A stretch of DNA of 64,000 bases. Source: Adiantum capillus-veneris (Eukaryota; Streptophyta; Polypodiopsida; Polypodiales; Pteridaceae). The notes below the pieces were generated by a model. The model saw only the letters and a program-made list of their open reading frames with translations. It was not told the origin of the DNA and did no database searches. Positions 33,037 through 44,296 of this stretch are shown here, one piece after another. The position numbers and the translations under genes are program-made. Location of the stretch: the NCBI GenBank assembly GCA_014529385.2, contig CM043971.1:85944840-86008839 (forward strand). The letters run 5' to 3'. Numbering within the stretch: the stretch's first letter is position 1; the number at the start of each line of letters is the position of its first letter.

Positions 33037-33269
33037 CCTTGAAATGATTACTAATGGCGTGCCATTTGATCATTGGGCGCTTAAAAATTGAAAAGTGTGT
33101 TCCCATTGATATTGGACTGTTTCCAGTCTGGTTTGATCACATTGGTGCTGATTCTAAGATCAGTCTGGTTTGGTTCCACTGGTACTGGTTCTGAATTCCA
33201 CTGGTACTAGTTCTGAAATTGAAATTGGTTGCACATGAAAAAGCCCAAAAATATCCGATTCTGGTATCT

Positions 33270-34515
33270 CTTAATCTGCAGTTCCCAATTCCCTAGTACC
33301 TTGTTCTTGCCCAGTCTCTCTAGCGTCCAAATAGTAAAGCTTGATCTTTGCACCATTATATACTCCTCGCAACAATAATCCAGATAAATATTTCAGTCTT
33401 ACTGTACCATTGGAGAAGACCCAATCTACCTCAAATGGTCCTGCCCAGGCAATCTTCAGGTTTGGCTTCTTCGGACCCGTCTAGACTGATAGAGAAGCAC
33501 TAAATCTCCTTTCTGAAATTCTCGAACCTTAATTCGGTGATCATGCCAGTGATTCCTTCGTTGTTGAACAATTACTTGTTCCAGCATAGCCCGTTGCCTG
33601 AGTTCATCTAACTGCATAAGTTCATCTAGGCGCTTTTTTAGATTGTTGTTGAAGTCTAAGCCATACTTCATAGCCATTCTCAGACTTGGGATAACAAACT
33701 CCATAGGAACCACGGCTTCAGTGCCATACACCATTTTGAACGGTGTCAACCCAGTAGTGCCATACACCATTCTAAACAGTGTCAACCCAGTAGTGACCTT
33801 GTAAGCTGTCCTATACGCCCATAGAGCAATCTGAAGTTTCAAATCCCACTAGTCTGGTTTCTTTTGCACCACCTTAGTGAGAATAGTCTTGATTGTCTTG
33901 TTGCTACTTTCAGCCTGTCCATTGCATATGGGATAATAAGGAGTAGATTTCCGATGCTTGACTGAAAGCATATCCAACAGAATTTCCATAGTGTCATTGA
34001 TAAAATGTGTTCCTTGATTTGACACAATCTCTACTAGACATCCATATCGGCAGACAATATTCTCAAATAGAAACCTTGCAGTTGACTTGGCTATGTTGTC
34101 AGGAAGAGCTTTAGCTTCAACCCACTTAGTGACATAACAAGTAGCCATTATTGTGTACTTGTTCTTCCTTGGGGTAACCTTCTTAAAAGGTCCCATAAAA
34201 TTGATCCCCATTTCATGAACACACCCAAGGTTGTACTCGCATCAAAGGAGTCATATCTGCAGTTGTTGGTCGACCCATTCTTTGGCATATGTCACAAGTT
34301 TTACAAAAACTTCTAACATCAGCAATTAGTGTTTGCCACCACAGACTAGCTTGTAGAATCTTCTTGTAGGTTACTTCATTGGAAAAATGTCCACCAGATT
34401 CACCATTATGTGCTTCTGATATCACTTGCATTCTCCCTTCCATAGGCACACAACGCCAAAGTATACCATCAACACCCAGTCGATAGAGTGACCCTCCGAT
34501 GATAGTAAATTTCAA
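33270..34515 (-). pseudogene. Gypsy-2 integrase
   Basis: HHCC zinc domain (SEAHNGESGGHFS ... CKTCDICQRMGRPT), catalytic core with GINFMGPF (first Asp replaced by Asn in this reading), VSNQGTHFIND (second Asp also Asn) and YPICNGQAESSNKT (Glu present), then C-terminal KGDLVLLYQSRR and WAGPFEVDWVF. Both Asp-to-Asn changes are single G-to-A type changes and would abolish strand transfer. A 36-bp tandem duplication (33721-33792) repeats GLTPFKMVYGT. Stops and frameshifts occur near 33840 and 33480. Confidence 0.85.
33721..33792. repeat. 36-bp in-frame tandem duplication in Gypsy-2 integrase
   Basis: Two adjacent 36-mers beginning GTGCCATACACCATT differ at two positions. They repeat the conserved GLTPF.MVYGT segment, adding 12 residues in frame. 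Confidence 0.92.
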
Positions 34516-34551
34516 GATTTTTATGACCAGATCTTTCTTCTGGTTCTACTT

Positions 34552-35280
34552 TCAGTCCTCTCGAAAAGCACCTTGAGAAAGAAACTGATAAACATCATAC
34601 CATTTAGGATCAACTGATTCTTCTGCCTCCAACTGGAATAAGTCAGCCTCCACTAGTTCATCCCTCAAGGGTAATTCTAAATAACCTTTCATACTACAGA
34701 AAATCATCTCCACAGTGATTCTTGCCACGCTTATGAAAAATTCTGAATTCAAACTCCATTAAGAACATCATCCACCGTATCAGCCTGCCTTGAATAATGA
34801 CTTTATTAATAAAAAACAGAAGAGCCTGATGGTCCACATAAAAATGGAACAACTTTCCCAACAGGTAATGCCTGAACTTTGTAGCACTGAAAACCATTCC
34901 AAGGGCTTCTCTCTCAGTAGTTGTATATCCTTGTCCAGTCTGACTGAATCTACGTCAACTGGCAAAATAAACCGGATAATCAGTCCTTCCGTCTGGCTGA
35001 GCCAGTATCGCCCCCATTGCCAGTCCCGAAGCATCTACATGTACATGGAAAATAACTTCCCAGTTTGGTTGCCTAAGGACTGGTTTACTGATAATGGTCT
35101 TTTTCAGATTCTGGAAGCTCTCCTCACATTCAGCAGTCCAGTTGAACTTACTGGTCTTCTTTGTAAGCTCATATAATGGTACTGCTTGAGAAGCAAACTT
35201 ATGTACAAACCTTCTATAGAAGTTAACATAATCCAGGAAAGATCTCAACTCTGAAGCATTTCTGGGTGCTTTAGCTTGCT
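34552..35280 (-). pseudogene. Gypsy-2 RT connection and RNase H
   Basis: FYRRFVHKFASQAVPLYELTKK and FNWTAECEESFQNLKKTI lead into RNase H, VHVDASGLAMGAILAQPDGR (catalytic Asp present), then in other frames FRHYLLGKLFHFYVDHQAL and RLIRWMMFLMEFEF. Frameshifts at about 34955 and 34900. Confidence 0.82.
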
Positions 35281-35294
35281 AAACACACTGAATT

Positions 35295-36340
35295 TTATCG
35301 TTGTCCATTTCTATTCCATTTCGGGAAACCACATGTCCCAGTAGCTGTCCAAACTAGGAAAATAGATTTGAATGGATTCAAAAAAATCCGCTTCTCTTGA
35401 TAGCGTTTGAAAACCATTTCTAGGAATATTAGGTGTTGTTCCTCATCTGAATATACAGTAAAGTCATCCATAAAGATAGCGAGGAACCGATGAAGGAATT
35501 CATTAAACATTTCCATCATACACCGCTGAAAGGTAGCTGGTGCATTGCACAGGCCGAAAGGCATCACCAGATACATGAAAGCTCCCCACTCGGTGATGAA
35601 AGTGGTCTTCGCTCTATCTTCAGGAGCGATCTGTAACTGGTTATAGCCACTGTAACCATCCATAAAGCTATACATTTCATATCCTGCAATCTCATCAAGC
35701 AACATGTCAGTAAAAGGCAATGGAAATGGATCTTTGATAATTTGGGCGTTGAGTTTCCATAGTCAACACAGACTCCCAATTTCCCGTTTTTCTTGAGAAC
35801 TACGACTATGGGAAATAGCCAATCGCTACTGACCACCTCTGTGATGAACCCATCCTTGAGAAGATTATCAATCTCCTCTTTGACCTTTTTAGCATAGTTG
35901 GGGTTCATTCGGTATCTTTGCAGTCGTACTGGCCTAGAATCTAGCTTCAACGGTATCCGGTGCTGACTTACTTCAGGATCCACTCCCTTTAGGTCTGTGT
36001 GTTCCCAAGCAAATACGTCTTTGTAGTTCTGGAACATCCTGCGTGTTTTTTCCTTCATTACCGGGTTGAGATGCTTGTTGACCTTGATCATCCTAGCACT
36101 ATCCTCCGATCCTAGGTTCCATTCTTCTACTTCTTGGTCGTCTGGAAGCAACCAATTCGGCCTGCCTCCTTTTCGTTTGGTCAACTCTTCAGCATAATCC
36201 CAAGATGGACCATTCAGTTTTGAATCAGCATTCTGATCCACTGTGTGTTCTTCAGAACGTACTAGCTCCTCTACCATACCAGTATCAGTTGATTCCACCA
36301 ACCTCCCAGTTAACTGAACTGATCTTTCCCCTGTGTTCAT
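35295..36340 (-). pseudogene. Gypsy-2 reverse transcriptase
   Basis: Entry segment FAWEHTDLKGVDPEVSQHRIPLKLDSRPVRL, then EEIDNLLKDGFITEV and VVVLKKNGKLGVCVDY, a frameshift near 35760, then DMLLDEIAGYEMYSFMDGYSGYNQL, MPFGLCNAPATFQRCMM and the active-site box IFMDDFTVYS. Catalytic DD is intact. The frame is otherwise open. Confidence 0.9.
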
Positions 36341-36370
36341 TTCAGTAAACTGATCAGGGAATCACTTTTT

Positions 36371-36895
36371 CTACTTGTCGGCCTGCTCTTTATTCAGTAA
36401 AACTGCCTTCAAGTCAATCTTTGCTAAAGGGAATATGTTCAGGGCTGCTAACATTCGTTCGATCTTCTTGGCTCTGTACTTCTGGCATAACTCCTTCGGC
36501 CTCAGTTCTCTTCTCCAGCTCCTAGTATTGTTCGTCTGGATGTGAATTCTACTGCTAGCCCCTTCTATGGTTAAGGTTTGATTTGCATAGTCATGAACAA
36601 CATCTGCTGTTCTCAACCATGGGCGCCCTAGCAGCATCCCATATGCCCCTTGCACATCCAGAACTAAGAAGCTGGTTTTAAATTTTTCCCTGCCTACCCT
36701 TATCTGCATATTTTTTATCATGCCCTTAGCTTGTACCACTTTGTGATCTGCCATTCGCACTTTAAATGGTGTTGGCTTTAGATTTGTGATACTCATTCTC
36801 TGCTGGAGATGAACTCCCATTATATTGACTCCTGCTCCTCCATCCAAGATAACAGATGAAAGAGGTTCCCATTGCTTCCTAACCTTGTAGTCCAC
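36371..36895 (-). pseudogene. Gypsy-2 aspartic protease
   Basis: VILDGGAGVNIMGVHL is the active-site motif; DGG(S/A)GVN is characteristic of Tat/Athila-type elements. It is followed by MLLGRPWLRTADVVHDYANQTLTI, the flap and second conserved strand. About 170 residues open between two stops. Confidence 0.88.
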
Positions 36896-39019
36896 CTAAA
36901 TGAGCGGAACTTCATCATCTCGGAAGGTCGTCAAGTCCACTGTTCTGGCCTCCGCCTCAGCTTTCCTGTGCTGTCTGATGAAGTTTTCTACTTCAGGCAA
37001 TGTTTTTCTGATATCCTCCAGCTTTACAGTCAGCTTCTGAATTCTATCACAAATTTTAACATGGATTTCTTCTCTCTTGGTCAGACTCGTTGTCAGAGCT
37101 CGAAGAACTGGTTGTATCTTCACACTGTCATTCCTCTTTTGCAGTACTTCCAATCCTTCCATCAACTCTCAGTTCATCAGCCATTCCTTGTATCGCAGCC
37201 AGCATGGTCTCAGGTATGGCCGGTATTGACTGATCTTTATCAGTTGATTGGGCTGGTATCTTCTGAATGACTCGAGCTTCAGAACTTTCTGGCTGCTCTA
37301 GCAGCTTCTTGGCCAAATCCTCCGTGATTTTAGCCGCTAGTTCTCTCTGCTCTTGCCATTCATCTACCACCTTCTCTTTACCCTTGGCCTTCCAAATTTC
37401 TCTTTGTTGAGCCCACTTGCTGTTGTTAGTAGTGACTGGTGTTTCTGAAGTATTTGGAATTTCTTCAATTACTACACTCTTGCTTCTTGTGACTACTAGT
37501 AATGGGACTAGCTTTGGTGCCTTAGCCTCAGTAGTAGTAGGTGCAAGTGTGTCTGGGCATTGGGCTGCAAAATGGCCGTACTTCCCACAAGTGTAGCAAT
37601 TCATGCTACGAATCTGGAAGTTGCGCCCTTTGCCTAGGTCCATACCCGTTTGGAATCGGCAACGTACTTGACCAGTACCACTTGTACCAGGCCTCTCCTC
37701 TTGAGATACTTTGGCGGGTTCTACTTTCACTGGTTCAGTATAGGCTACCAATGACAGGTCTTTGCCCTTCTTAAAGTGATGAATCCTGATACCACAATTG
37801 TTCCATAAATGACCAAAAACCTTACAGTAAGTACATTGTGGGCACTCGTTGGAGATATGGTCCTTGGATTTTCATTTCGAACACCAAGTCTCCATCTTCC
37901 AAATTGGCTGTCTGGTGTGGCTAATCTTGGCAATCTGTCGAGCCATTTCTTTGATCTTCTTGGTCCAAGATCCCTTCTTTGACTTCTCCTTGGACCGTTT
38001 ATTAGAGCTGCTTTCAGAGCTGCTGGACACCTCACTGGAATCAGAATTTTCAGTAGCAGAGCTAATGCTACTGGACCTTCTCTTTTTGTGGCTCTTTTCC
38101 TTCTTGGCCTACTGTTCCAGCTTCAGTGCCCTTTGTACCAAATCATTGAACTTCTTGGTTGGAGCTGGTACCTCCTGCTCCCTAAGCTTTTTGCTTCTGA
38201 AACCATTCCAAAACCATGCACGCAACCTCTTCTCAGATGGCGGTTCCTGTAAATTGCCTGGTTAGCTCCTTGATTTTTTCCACATAACTTCGGACTTATA
38301 GATTCCGCTACTTGATCTTATCCAGTTCACAGAGGATATCTTCATCCCCTCTGTTGTCGGAATACTCCAGTCTGAAGGCTTTAAGCAACTTGTTGTAGGA
38401 TCTGAGCTGACAGGCGGGGTAATGGTAATACCATTTCCTCGCTGCCTCCTTCAAGGTTTACGGGAAGTATTCCCCCCAATCATCTTCATCAATATTTTTC
38501 AGTTCACCATACTGCTCAAAAGACTGTATGTGAACGTCTGGATCATCCTTCTTACCCCCCTTGACTATTGGAAAAGAAATTTTCAGATAAGATGAGTAAT
38601 CATTCCGATTACCATTGATTCTTCCGCTTCTCTTCCTAGATTCAGAACGGTGCTTGGAAGTCCTCTTGCAATTGTCAGTGTCAGCATCCCACTCAATCTC
38701 GGTCTTTGTCTCTGTGTCCGCCGTCATCCCTTTGGCCTGTCGGGCTAGAAGTGCGGTGACTGCCTTTACTTCCCTTGGTACCCTCATCCCCCTGCCGGGA
38801 CCGAGAACTCTTGGCTTTTCATGCTTCCCTTTCTGCCCGTCTGTGTCGAGAATGACTGGACTGCTTTGAGTCCTGCGTCTCATCAGCCTCACTATGCTCC
38901 TCCTGAGCCTCAGTGTCAGTCACCTTCTCTTGCTTAGGATCAGACTCTCTTCCCGACTCCTCACGAATAGGATCAACACGGATGGTGGATTTCCGACCAC
39001 GACTAGATTTGGGTGCCAT
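36896..39019 (-). pseudogene. Gypsy-2 gag
   Basis: Starts MAPKSSRGRKSTIRVDPI at 39019, 56 bases from the PBS. Acidic/basic N-terminal part, then a Retrotrans_gag core (KISFPIVKGGKKDDPDVHI, EAARKWYYHYPACQL, LLKAFRLEYSD) at about 38300-38600. Two knuckles: CTYCKVFGHLWNNC (near 37800-37840) and CYTCGKYGHFAAQC (near 37565-37605). A long Glu/Lys linker leads to protease. Broken by several stops near 38100-38460 and a frameshift at about 38890. Confidence 0.85.
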
Positions 39020-39074
39020 TGATGAAAACTTCCAACTGGGAGAAGAGTCTTTTAGTCAGCAAGCTTCAGCTCGA

Positions 39075-39090
39075 GCCACCGTGATCGCCA
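39075..39090 (-). promoter_or_regulatory. Gypsy-2 primer-binding site
   Basis: Element strand TGGCGATCACGGTGGC, three bases after the 5' LTR, starts with the obligatory TGG. I cannot assign the tRNA from memory; it is not initiator Met. Confidence 0.75.
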
Positions 39091-39093
39091 AAA

Positions 39094-39554
39094 TGGAATT
39101 GGAGCTGATCTCTTGAGATAGCTAATTCCCGTGTTAGAAGATTTTGGCTACTAATGATGTGTTAGTTTAGACAGTCGATTGGATAGAGAATCAAGAGCTG
39201 AACTGGAATTTATCTACTGGAATGAGAATCAGACTATGTACTAAGAATAATATTCAGATTCAGAGTACTGGACACAGAATAAGTATGACTGGAATATCTG
39301 TCGTGATTGGGATTACAGATAAAATATTACAGTGAGTATGATATGATTTACAGAGAGAATATAGCTGACAACAACTGCCAAGGATTGACAACTCAAGTAC
39401 AAATGCCGCCGAAATGCTAACCCAAATGCCAACCTAATTACAATGTAATGGGCCCTATTTATACACCTTGGGTTTACCATAGTAATTACCGTAGTAATTA
39501 CTAACTAATTAGTTGCCCGTTTCCCACTTAGTGAAGCTGTCTCAGCCATCTACA
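39094..39554 (-). repeat. Gypsy-2 5' LTR with TATA box
   Basis: 461 bp, TG/CA ends. Element strand has TATAAATA at 39463-39456, followed by GGGCCC, a plausible core promoter. Contains the imperfect palindromic ATAGTAATTACCGTAGTAATTACTA region. Confidence 0.9.
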
Positions 39555-40113
39555 AGGATCTACCTCACTTATTCAAAGAGTGCCTGGCTATATGTGGCCT
39601 GAATGGGAAGGTATGCAAGTGGATTCAAAAGTCTTGGAAGGTAGGGTTCTTTAAGAACGATGTATCCCTGCATGGGAAGGTTTCCAAGAGTCAAGCTTTA
39701 CTTATTGGAACACAAATTGTTAGATACTGCTACTTTGAACATGTTTGGAAGGCCATAAACTGTCAAATCTATGAGAAAGCTCTAAAAATAGCTAGTTTCT
39801 TATAGATTATTCAAGAAAGTAGGGAAGTGATCGTCGCCATTGGAAAAAGAAGCCACTATGAGGAGTGGAACAAGAAGATTGGTGCCGCAAACAACGACTA
39901 ATTAGTTGATGAGTCTATTCGAGTCGATACTTAGCTTTGAATTTCACTGATACCTCTTCTAATGTCGTGGGCGACTAATGGGGTGGCCCCCATTAGTCGA
40001 TGTATTTGTGTAGCTAGAAGAAGTCATGGCTTGTCGCAAGCATGACTAGACTTTGTAATTTATTGTTTTGATAATATAGCCCGATCACCATTGTCAGTTT
40101 TGAAAAAAAAAAT
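39555..40113 (+). pseudogene. LINE-C 3' end (C-terminal ORF2, 3' UTR, A tail)
   Basis: Continues exactly where 28431 stopped: DLPHLFKECLAICGLNGKVCKWIQKSWKVGFFKNDV, then IVRYCYFEHVWKAINCQIYEK, collinear with LINE-B 18410-18620. The 3' UTR has a perfect 12-bp stem at 39972-39999 and a final hairpin (GATCACCATTGTC) before the A run at 40104-40113. Confidence 0.85.
39972..39999. repeat. Perfect 12-bp hairpin in LINE-C 3' UTR
   Basis: CGACTAATGGGG, 4-nt loop TGGC, CCCCATTAGTCG. LINE-D has the related GGGGTGGCTGCCCT at about 51806 and the 19840 fragment the same core, so a stem here looks like a family feature. Confidence 0.85.
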
Positions 40114-40950
40114 GTTATCTTATTTCTTATGCTTAATACACATACTTTTCTCATGAAAGCATTAAAATATTATTTGCTTTAGTTTGTGAGAGAGTTTTTT
40201 TATTTTTATTTTCATTTTATTTTGTTTTATAATGCCAATGTGATCCATTCACCTTGTCGTTTAAGTGGGCCAATCATAACACATAAGGCATTTGTATAAT
40301 ATAATTTTATATTAAAAGATAACAAAAATGACAACAAAGAACAACATAATTTTATATTTGGATAAAACCTAAGGTAGAACCACCCTTCATTTCAACACAA
40401 ATTGGAATTCTATCTAGGCCAAATGAACAAAGCACCCATGCAAGCAAAAGAACCAAAAAAATCCAAGGACCATCCAAATGTTGTGAAGCATCTGCCGCTT
40501 GCCACAAAATCAGGTAGTGTTGCCACCATCACCTGCTTCACCTTGGATACCACAAACATGCCTCAACAAACAAGAGAAGTTGCTTTCTATTTGCACTTGG
40601 GATAGAGCATGGAGGGGCGGCCTCTCCACCATCACCAACAAGTAGGGGGCCGATAATGGAGAGTATGCATAAATGAGAGTGAGGCAACTGGAGGCCCTAC
40701 CCAAGTGGATCCCTACCCTCCACGACGTGCATTGGTAGACAGGTCAGACCCTGCATACACCACAATGAACTACACCCACCGCTCTCTCCTCCTATGATTG
40801 CGAGGTGGAGGGTGGGCACCAATAGAACACAATACATGGGAAGTCTTATTTACCATACACATTGAGACACTTGAAAATCCAATTGCTACCAGAGATACAA
40901 ATTTGTAGGAACAAAAAAGACTAGGCAACTTTTGAGCCAGAGTAGTCAAA
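40114..40950. other. Intergenic, AT-rich, no gene
   Basis: Contains an inverted copy of the 20-kb AT-rich repeat (about 40225-40290). The remaining short frames have no recognisable content. Confidence 0.5.
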
Positions 40951-41110
40951 TCTTTTTTTTTTGTGTCGAACTCACAATAGTGAGTGGATATATTGAATTC
41001 AAGAAAAGTACAAAGAAGCTTCAAGCTCATGTTGAGCCCTGAGGGACCGCACAATACACCAATAGGCTACAACATTATGAAAAATATGAACCCCAAAAGG
41101 GCCTTGAAAG
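40951..41110 (-). mobile_element. LINE-E: severely 5'-truncated LINE 3' end, inverted
   Basis: T run at 40951-40960 is the A tail of a minus-strand insertion. Next to it lies CTCACTATTGTGAG (element strand), the family 3' hairpin, and upstream CCTCAGGGCTCAAC...AGCTTGAAGCTTCTTTGTA matches the last ~80 bp of LINE-B before 18897. The 5' border is uncertain. Confidence 0.7.
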
Positions 41111-41815
41111 GATCCCTAATTCTAAGGGATTAAGGCTAAAAATGTGTGTGATTTAGGAGACAACGCCATTGTATGAGGGTATTCTCATAGACTTTTTTAT
41201 AGGCTTTCATAGGCCTTTTGTAAGTTGAAATAGAGGCTAGGGAGGGAGGATAGGTACATTCTCTCTCTACCCAAAAGAGTGGTGGCCCTTATGACAATAA
41301 CTACCCTCCCCCCCTTTCTTTCGCCACATCATCAAGGGCGTCCATAACCCCAACCCAAAAAATCACTTTTTCAAAAGAAATTCAAATAGACCTCATTTTT
41401 ACTCAAAACTTCTCCCCAACCTACATGTATACCCAAAAACCATTTTCCCCCTCAAAATCTCACTGTTAGACCTGCAAAATGTAAAACTTTCTTCTTTTTT
41501 TTATTTCCCTCCAAAATCACTCTCCTCTCTCTCGCTCCTCTCCTTCTCTCTTCTCTCTCCTAATTTTTCAGCACATCCTCTTCCCCCCTCTCTCTTCTAT
41601 TTCCTACTTTTCAGCACACACTCTTCCCTCTCCTTGTTACATGTCTCTTTGTTGCAGCTCTCCTCTCCATAGCTCTCCACTCTGTAGCTCTATTGTAGCT
41701 CTCCATTCCATATCTCTCCACTCCACATCTCTTTACTTCATTGAACATCCATCCTAATTCCCTCTACAAGTCCGCTCTCCTTCTCTTGCTTGAGTCTAGC
41801 TTTATTCCCCTCTCC
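41111..41815 (+). promoter_or_regulatory. Pyrimidine-rich upstream region of unknown gene
   Basis: 41500-41760 is almost pure C/T with repeats of CTCTCC, TTCAGCACA and TAGCTCTCCA. Y-rich patches are common around plant transcription starts. It leads directly to the open frame at 41816. No clear TATA box. Confidence 0.4.
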
Positions 41816-42067
41816 ATGGAGCTAAAAGAAATTACAGACCTCCCATCCACATCAAGATCGCCAAGTTTGGAAACGGTGTCTCTACATGTTTGGTTGCCAA
41901 AGGACTTCGCACCCTCAAAGCGTCATTACTTGCAAACTACACAACAATGTCGTAGTGCAGGTCACACCAATGTGGACCTTTGGGTGCATGGTTTCCTATA
42001 CCCTAATGATCCCGCCATCAATGTGTATCTAACATTCAATAGCCTTGCTACATTCTACAATATATAG
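41816..42067 (+). pseudogene. Unknown protein relic, block 1
   Basis: Opens MELKEITDLPSTSRSPS and reads SLHVWLPKDFAPSKRHYL, NVDLWVHGFLYPNDPAINVYLTF for 84 codons to TAG, where ATATAG-GTAGAG could be a splice donor context. No family recognised by me. Taken with the next blocks because all are plus-strand, codon-like and contiguous. Confidence 0.45.
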
Positions 42068-42447
42068 GTAGAGGGGAGCAAGATCTTCTTGGATACTACA
42101 AGCCATTGTCATCTATTGGAGCTGATATGTTTGTATCAATGCCAACTTATTTCCCATACTACTAGTGGATTGCTTGAAAGGATCGTTCATGCAGAGAAGG
42201 AAGTGAAAACTCTTAAGCATAGGTGGCAGAGAATGATGCTACAATTATGAAGCTTGAAGGTAAGATCTTGCATCTTAAAAAATGCCCTTAGGTGCAAGGA
42301 AACATAAGAGGAGCATCTCATCCATAGAGACTTTAGCCCCCGTAGGTGGTGCTTGCAAAAGAAGGGTTATAGCTACAAGGTGCATTTTTCTATGCTCCAA
42401 TCTGTGCTTTAAGTTTCTTTTGTGGTAGTGATTTTGTCTCTTCTTAT

Positions 42448-43010
42448 AGGAATTTTATGCAAGAGCTCTGTGGTGGCCACAACGAGGAGGATCACATCCA
42501 TTTGTTGAGTTTGTGCCTCAAGAAATCCAATGTTGTAGCCCTTCTACAAGCACCAAATGCAGAGCATTTAAACAATGTTGTTACAAAGGAGGTGATGCAA
42601 AAGTTTTTAAATCTTGTGAGCGATGTTGATGTGTAGAAGGCATGTGATGAAGTGGGAATTAGTACTAAGGGCTACATTGCATTATACGGTCTCCTTAAGG
42701 ATGCTTTAAGGAAAAGTGGAATTACTGAAAATGTGTTTCCTATACCACTTAAGGTCAATCTTGCTAAGAAGGCTTCGAAAGAGGATGTGTACTTTCAAAT
42801 AGGGGGCAATTTGCACATAGAGGAGACAATGCCTTCAACCATCGTTACCAATTCGTCAAAAGGAGTAAGGAAACATACCAGTGCAAGCGTAGGTGTAGAT
42901 AGAGTGGACTAGGGATTTCCTTACTCAATGTCAAATAATATTTTTATTAATTTGAAAAAGCTTCAAATGGCAATGGTAGATTTTTATGGTCTACCACCTA
43001 ATGGTGAGGC
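42448..43010 (+). pseudogene. Unknown protein relic, block 2
   Basis: After a TATAG that could be a splice acceptor: NFMQELCGGHNEEDHIHLLSLC, VMQKFLNLVSDVDV, stop TAG at about 42634, then KACDEVGISTKGYIALYGLLKDALRKSGI and PIPLKVNLAKKASKEDVYFQIGGNLHIEETMP to 42912; LKKLQMAMVDFYGLP follows another stop. The text reads as real protein with few interruptions. Function unknown. Confidence 0.45.
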
Positions 43011-43089
43011 TATAGTAATGCATAGTCTTTTTTTAAAATTATGGGTTTTCATATGTTATTTTAGACATTTTGTAGTGCTAGGATGAAAG

Positions 43090-43434
43090 TTGGTGTTTGT
43101 GCTCAAGCTAGACGAGTGTCAAATTGCAAAGAAACAAAGACTAGAAAGGATGAGTATTACTCTCATGAACGAGACATTATTTCATGCAAAGCGTACAACT
43201 ATGAACGAGGATTGTGTACCATCTTTCAATGTACACTCGGAGAAAGAAATTTGGTGGCTTGGTGCTATTGAGGTTCCCAAGGAGACCCATGAAGTGCTTG
43301 CTTGGATTTTTGAATACATTCTATGGATAACAGATGTCATAAAGGCACAGCTAGCTCAGGAAAAACTGCAAGTAGACGACATAGGGGAGTTTGAAGTTGA
43401 CCGACACACAAAAATGCAACAGTTGACAAAGTAG
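43090..43434 (+). pseudogene. Unknown protein relic, block 3
   Basis: FVLKLDECQIAKKQRLERMSITLMN, SEKEIWWLGAIEVPKETHEVLAWIFEYI and LAQEKLQVDDIGEFEVD form a continuous frame, preceded by ATTTTAGACATTTTGTAG (possible intron end). Shifted frames follow. Confidence 0.45.
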
Positions 43435-43555
43435 AGGAAGATGATTCACAAATTACACTTGTGTGGGAGCATTTGGTGCTACGATGTCCTATGCTGGGGG
43501 ATCCCAATTGTGCCACAAAAGACATTGAATGGAACCCTATAATTAACTTCCCTCT

Positions 43556-44296
43556 GTGCATTTTTGCACACTTCATGCTTTTATGTGCATCTTTGATTGT
43601 TTATTAAAGATTCATATTGATTACGCCTTTACAATGAAGCCTACAGAGAGGTCGCTTGATGCTCTTAAATTCAATAGGTTGTCATGGGACCAGCACCTCC
43701 ATTGTTGCACAAAAGAACAATGCAAGCGCTCAAGAAGTGGCCCAACCAGTGTCCATGAGTGAACTAAAGGCAAGGCACTTTTTGAAGAGGGTTCCAGCCA
43801 CAGAAAGTAGTGCACATGCGAGATCATCAACATTTGAAAGTGTATGGGAGTTGTGGAAGGATCTTTGCAAGAATACAACGGACAATGATAGCAATGCAAG
43901 GGTTGTGCTTAGTCCACATCAAGTTTGGACAGTATTGGACAAGATGATGAAGATACTATGGCTTGCAAGAACAACCAATGAGCAACGAAAACAATTCCAA
44001 ATTTTTGTGGTGGAGTTCACAAAGGTGATCATCACAGCATGGGTTGAAATAAACATTACACACTATATGGTGAGTGCATGCTATTCCACCTTGGTCTATT
44101 CTATGCTTTAGTTTTGATCATCGATGTGTTGTGGCTTTATGGGCAACATAGCCTCTATGCACATAGTGCATACTTTATGAACATGTATGGTTCATTGGAT
44201 ATTTGGAGCACGCAAGGTATGGAGAAGTCACACTATCGTGCCCAGGGTGTCTACTTCAAGAATACAAGACATGGAGGGGCTTCAGTGCGCTCATGA
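43556..44296 (+). pseudogene. Unknown protein relic, block 4 (WSTQGMEKSHY motif)
   Basis: Across three frames: CTLHAFMCIFDCLLKIHIDYAF, then STFESVWELWKDLCKNTTDND, LSPHQVWTVLDKMMKILWLARTTNEQRKQF, and finally LYAHSAYFMNMYGSLDIWSTQGMEKSHYRA, VYFKNTRHGG. The ending, with conserved-looking Trp, Gln, Glu, His and the TRHGG tail, looks like the C-terminal core of a transposon- or repeat-encoded protein, but I cannot name the family. Broken by at least two frameshifts. Confidence 0.45.

Larger units (their letters stand above)
28432..39554 (-). mobile_element. Gypsy-2: 11.1-kb Tat/Athila-like Ty3/gypsy element
   Basis: Both LTRs (485 and 461 bp), PBS, PPT, gag, protease with DGGAGVN, RT, RNase H, integrase with ICNGQAESSNKT, then ~4 kb of extra sense coding before the 3' LTR. 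No chromodomain seen. Protease and integrase motifs and size fit the non-chromovirus Tat/Athila group. Inserted in LINE-C: flanks GGTAT (28427-28431) and AGGAT (39555-39559) look like a mutated 5-bp duplication of the AGGAT seen in uninterrupted LINE-B. Confidence 0.92.
21905..40113 (+). mobile_element. LINE-C: L1-like element split by two LTR retrotransposons
   Basis: Three collinear pieces: ~21905-21975 (RT tail, KRFLGKTTLKT, matching KRFLWKNNTKYS in LINE-D), 27553-28431 and 39555-40113. Between them lie Copia-1 and Gypsy-2. The 3' end has the family hairpins and an A run at 40104-40113. 5'-truncated; everything before the RT tail is missing. It is older than both insertions. Confidence 0.85.
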
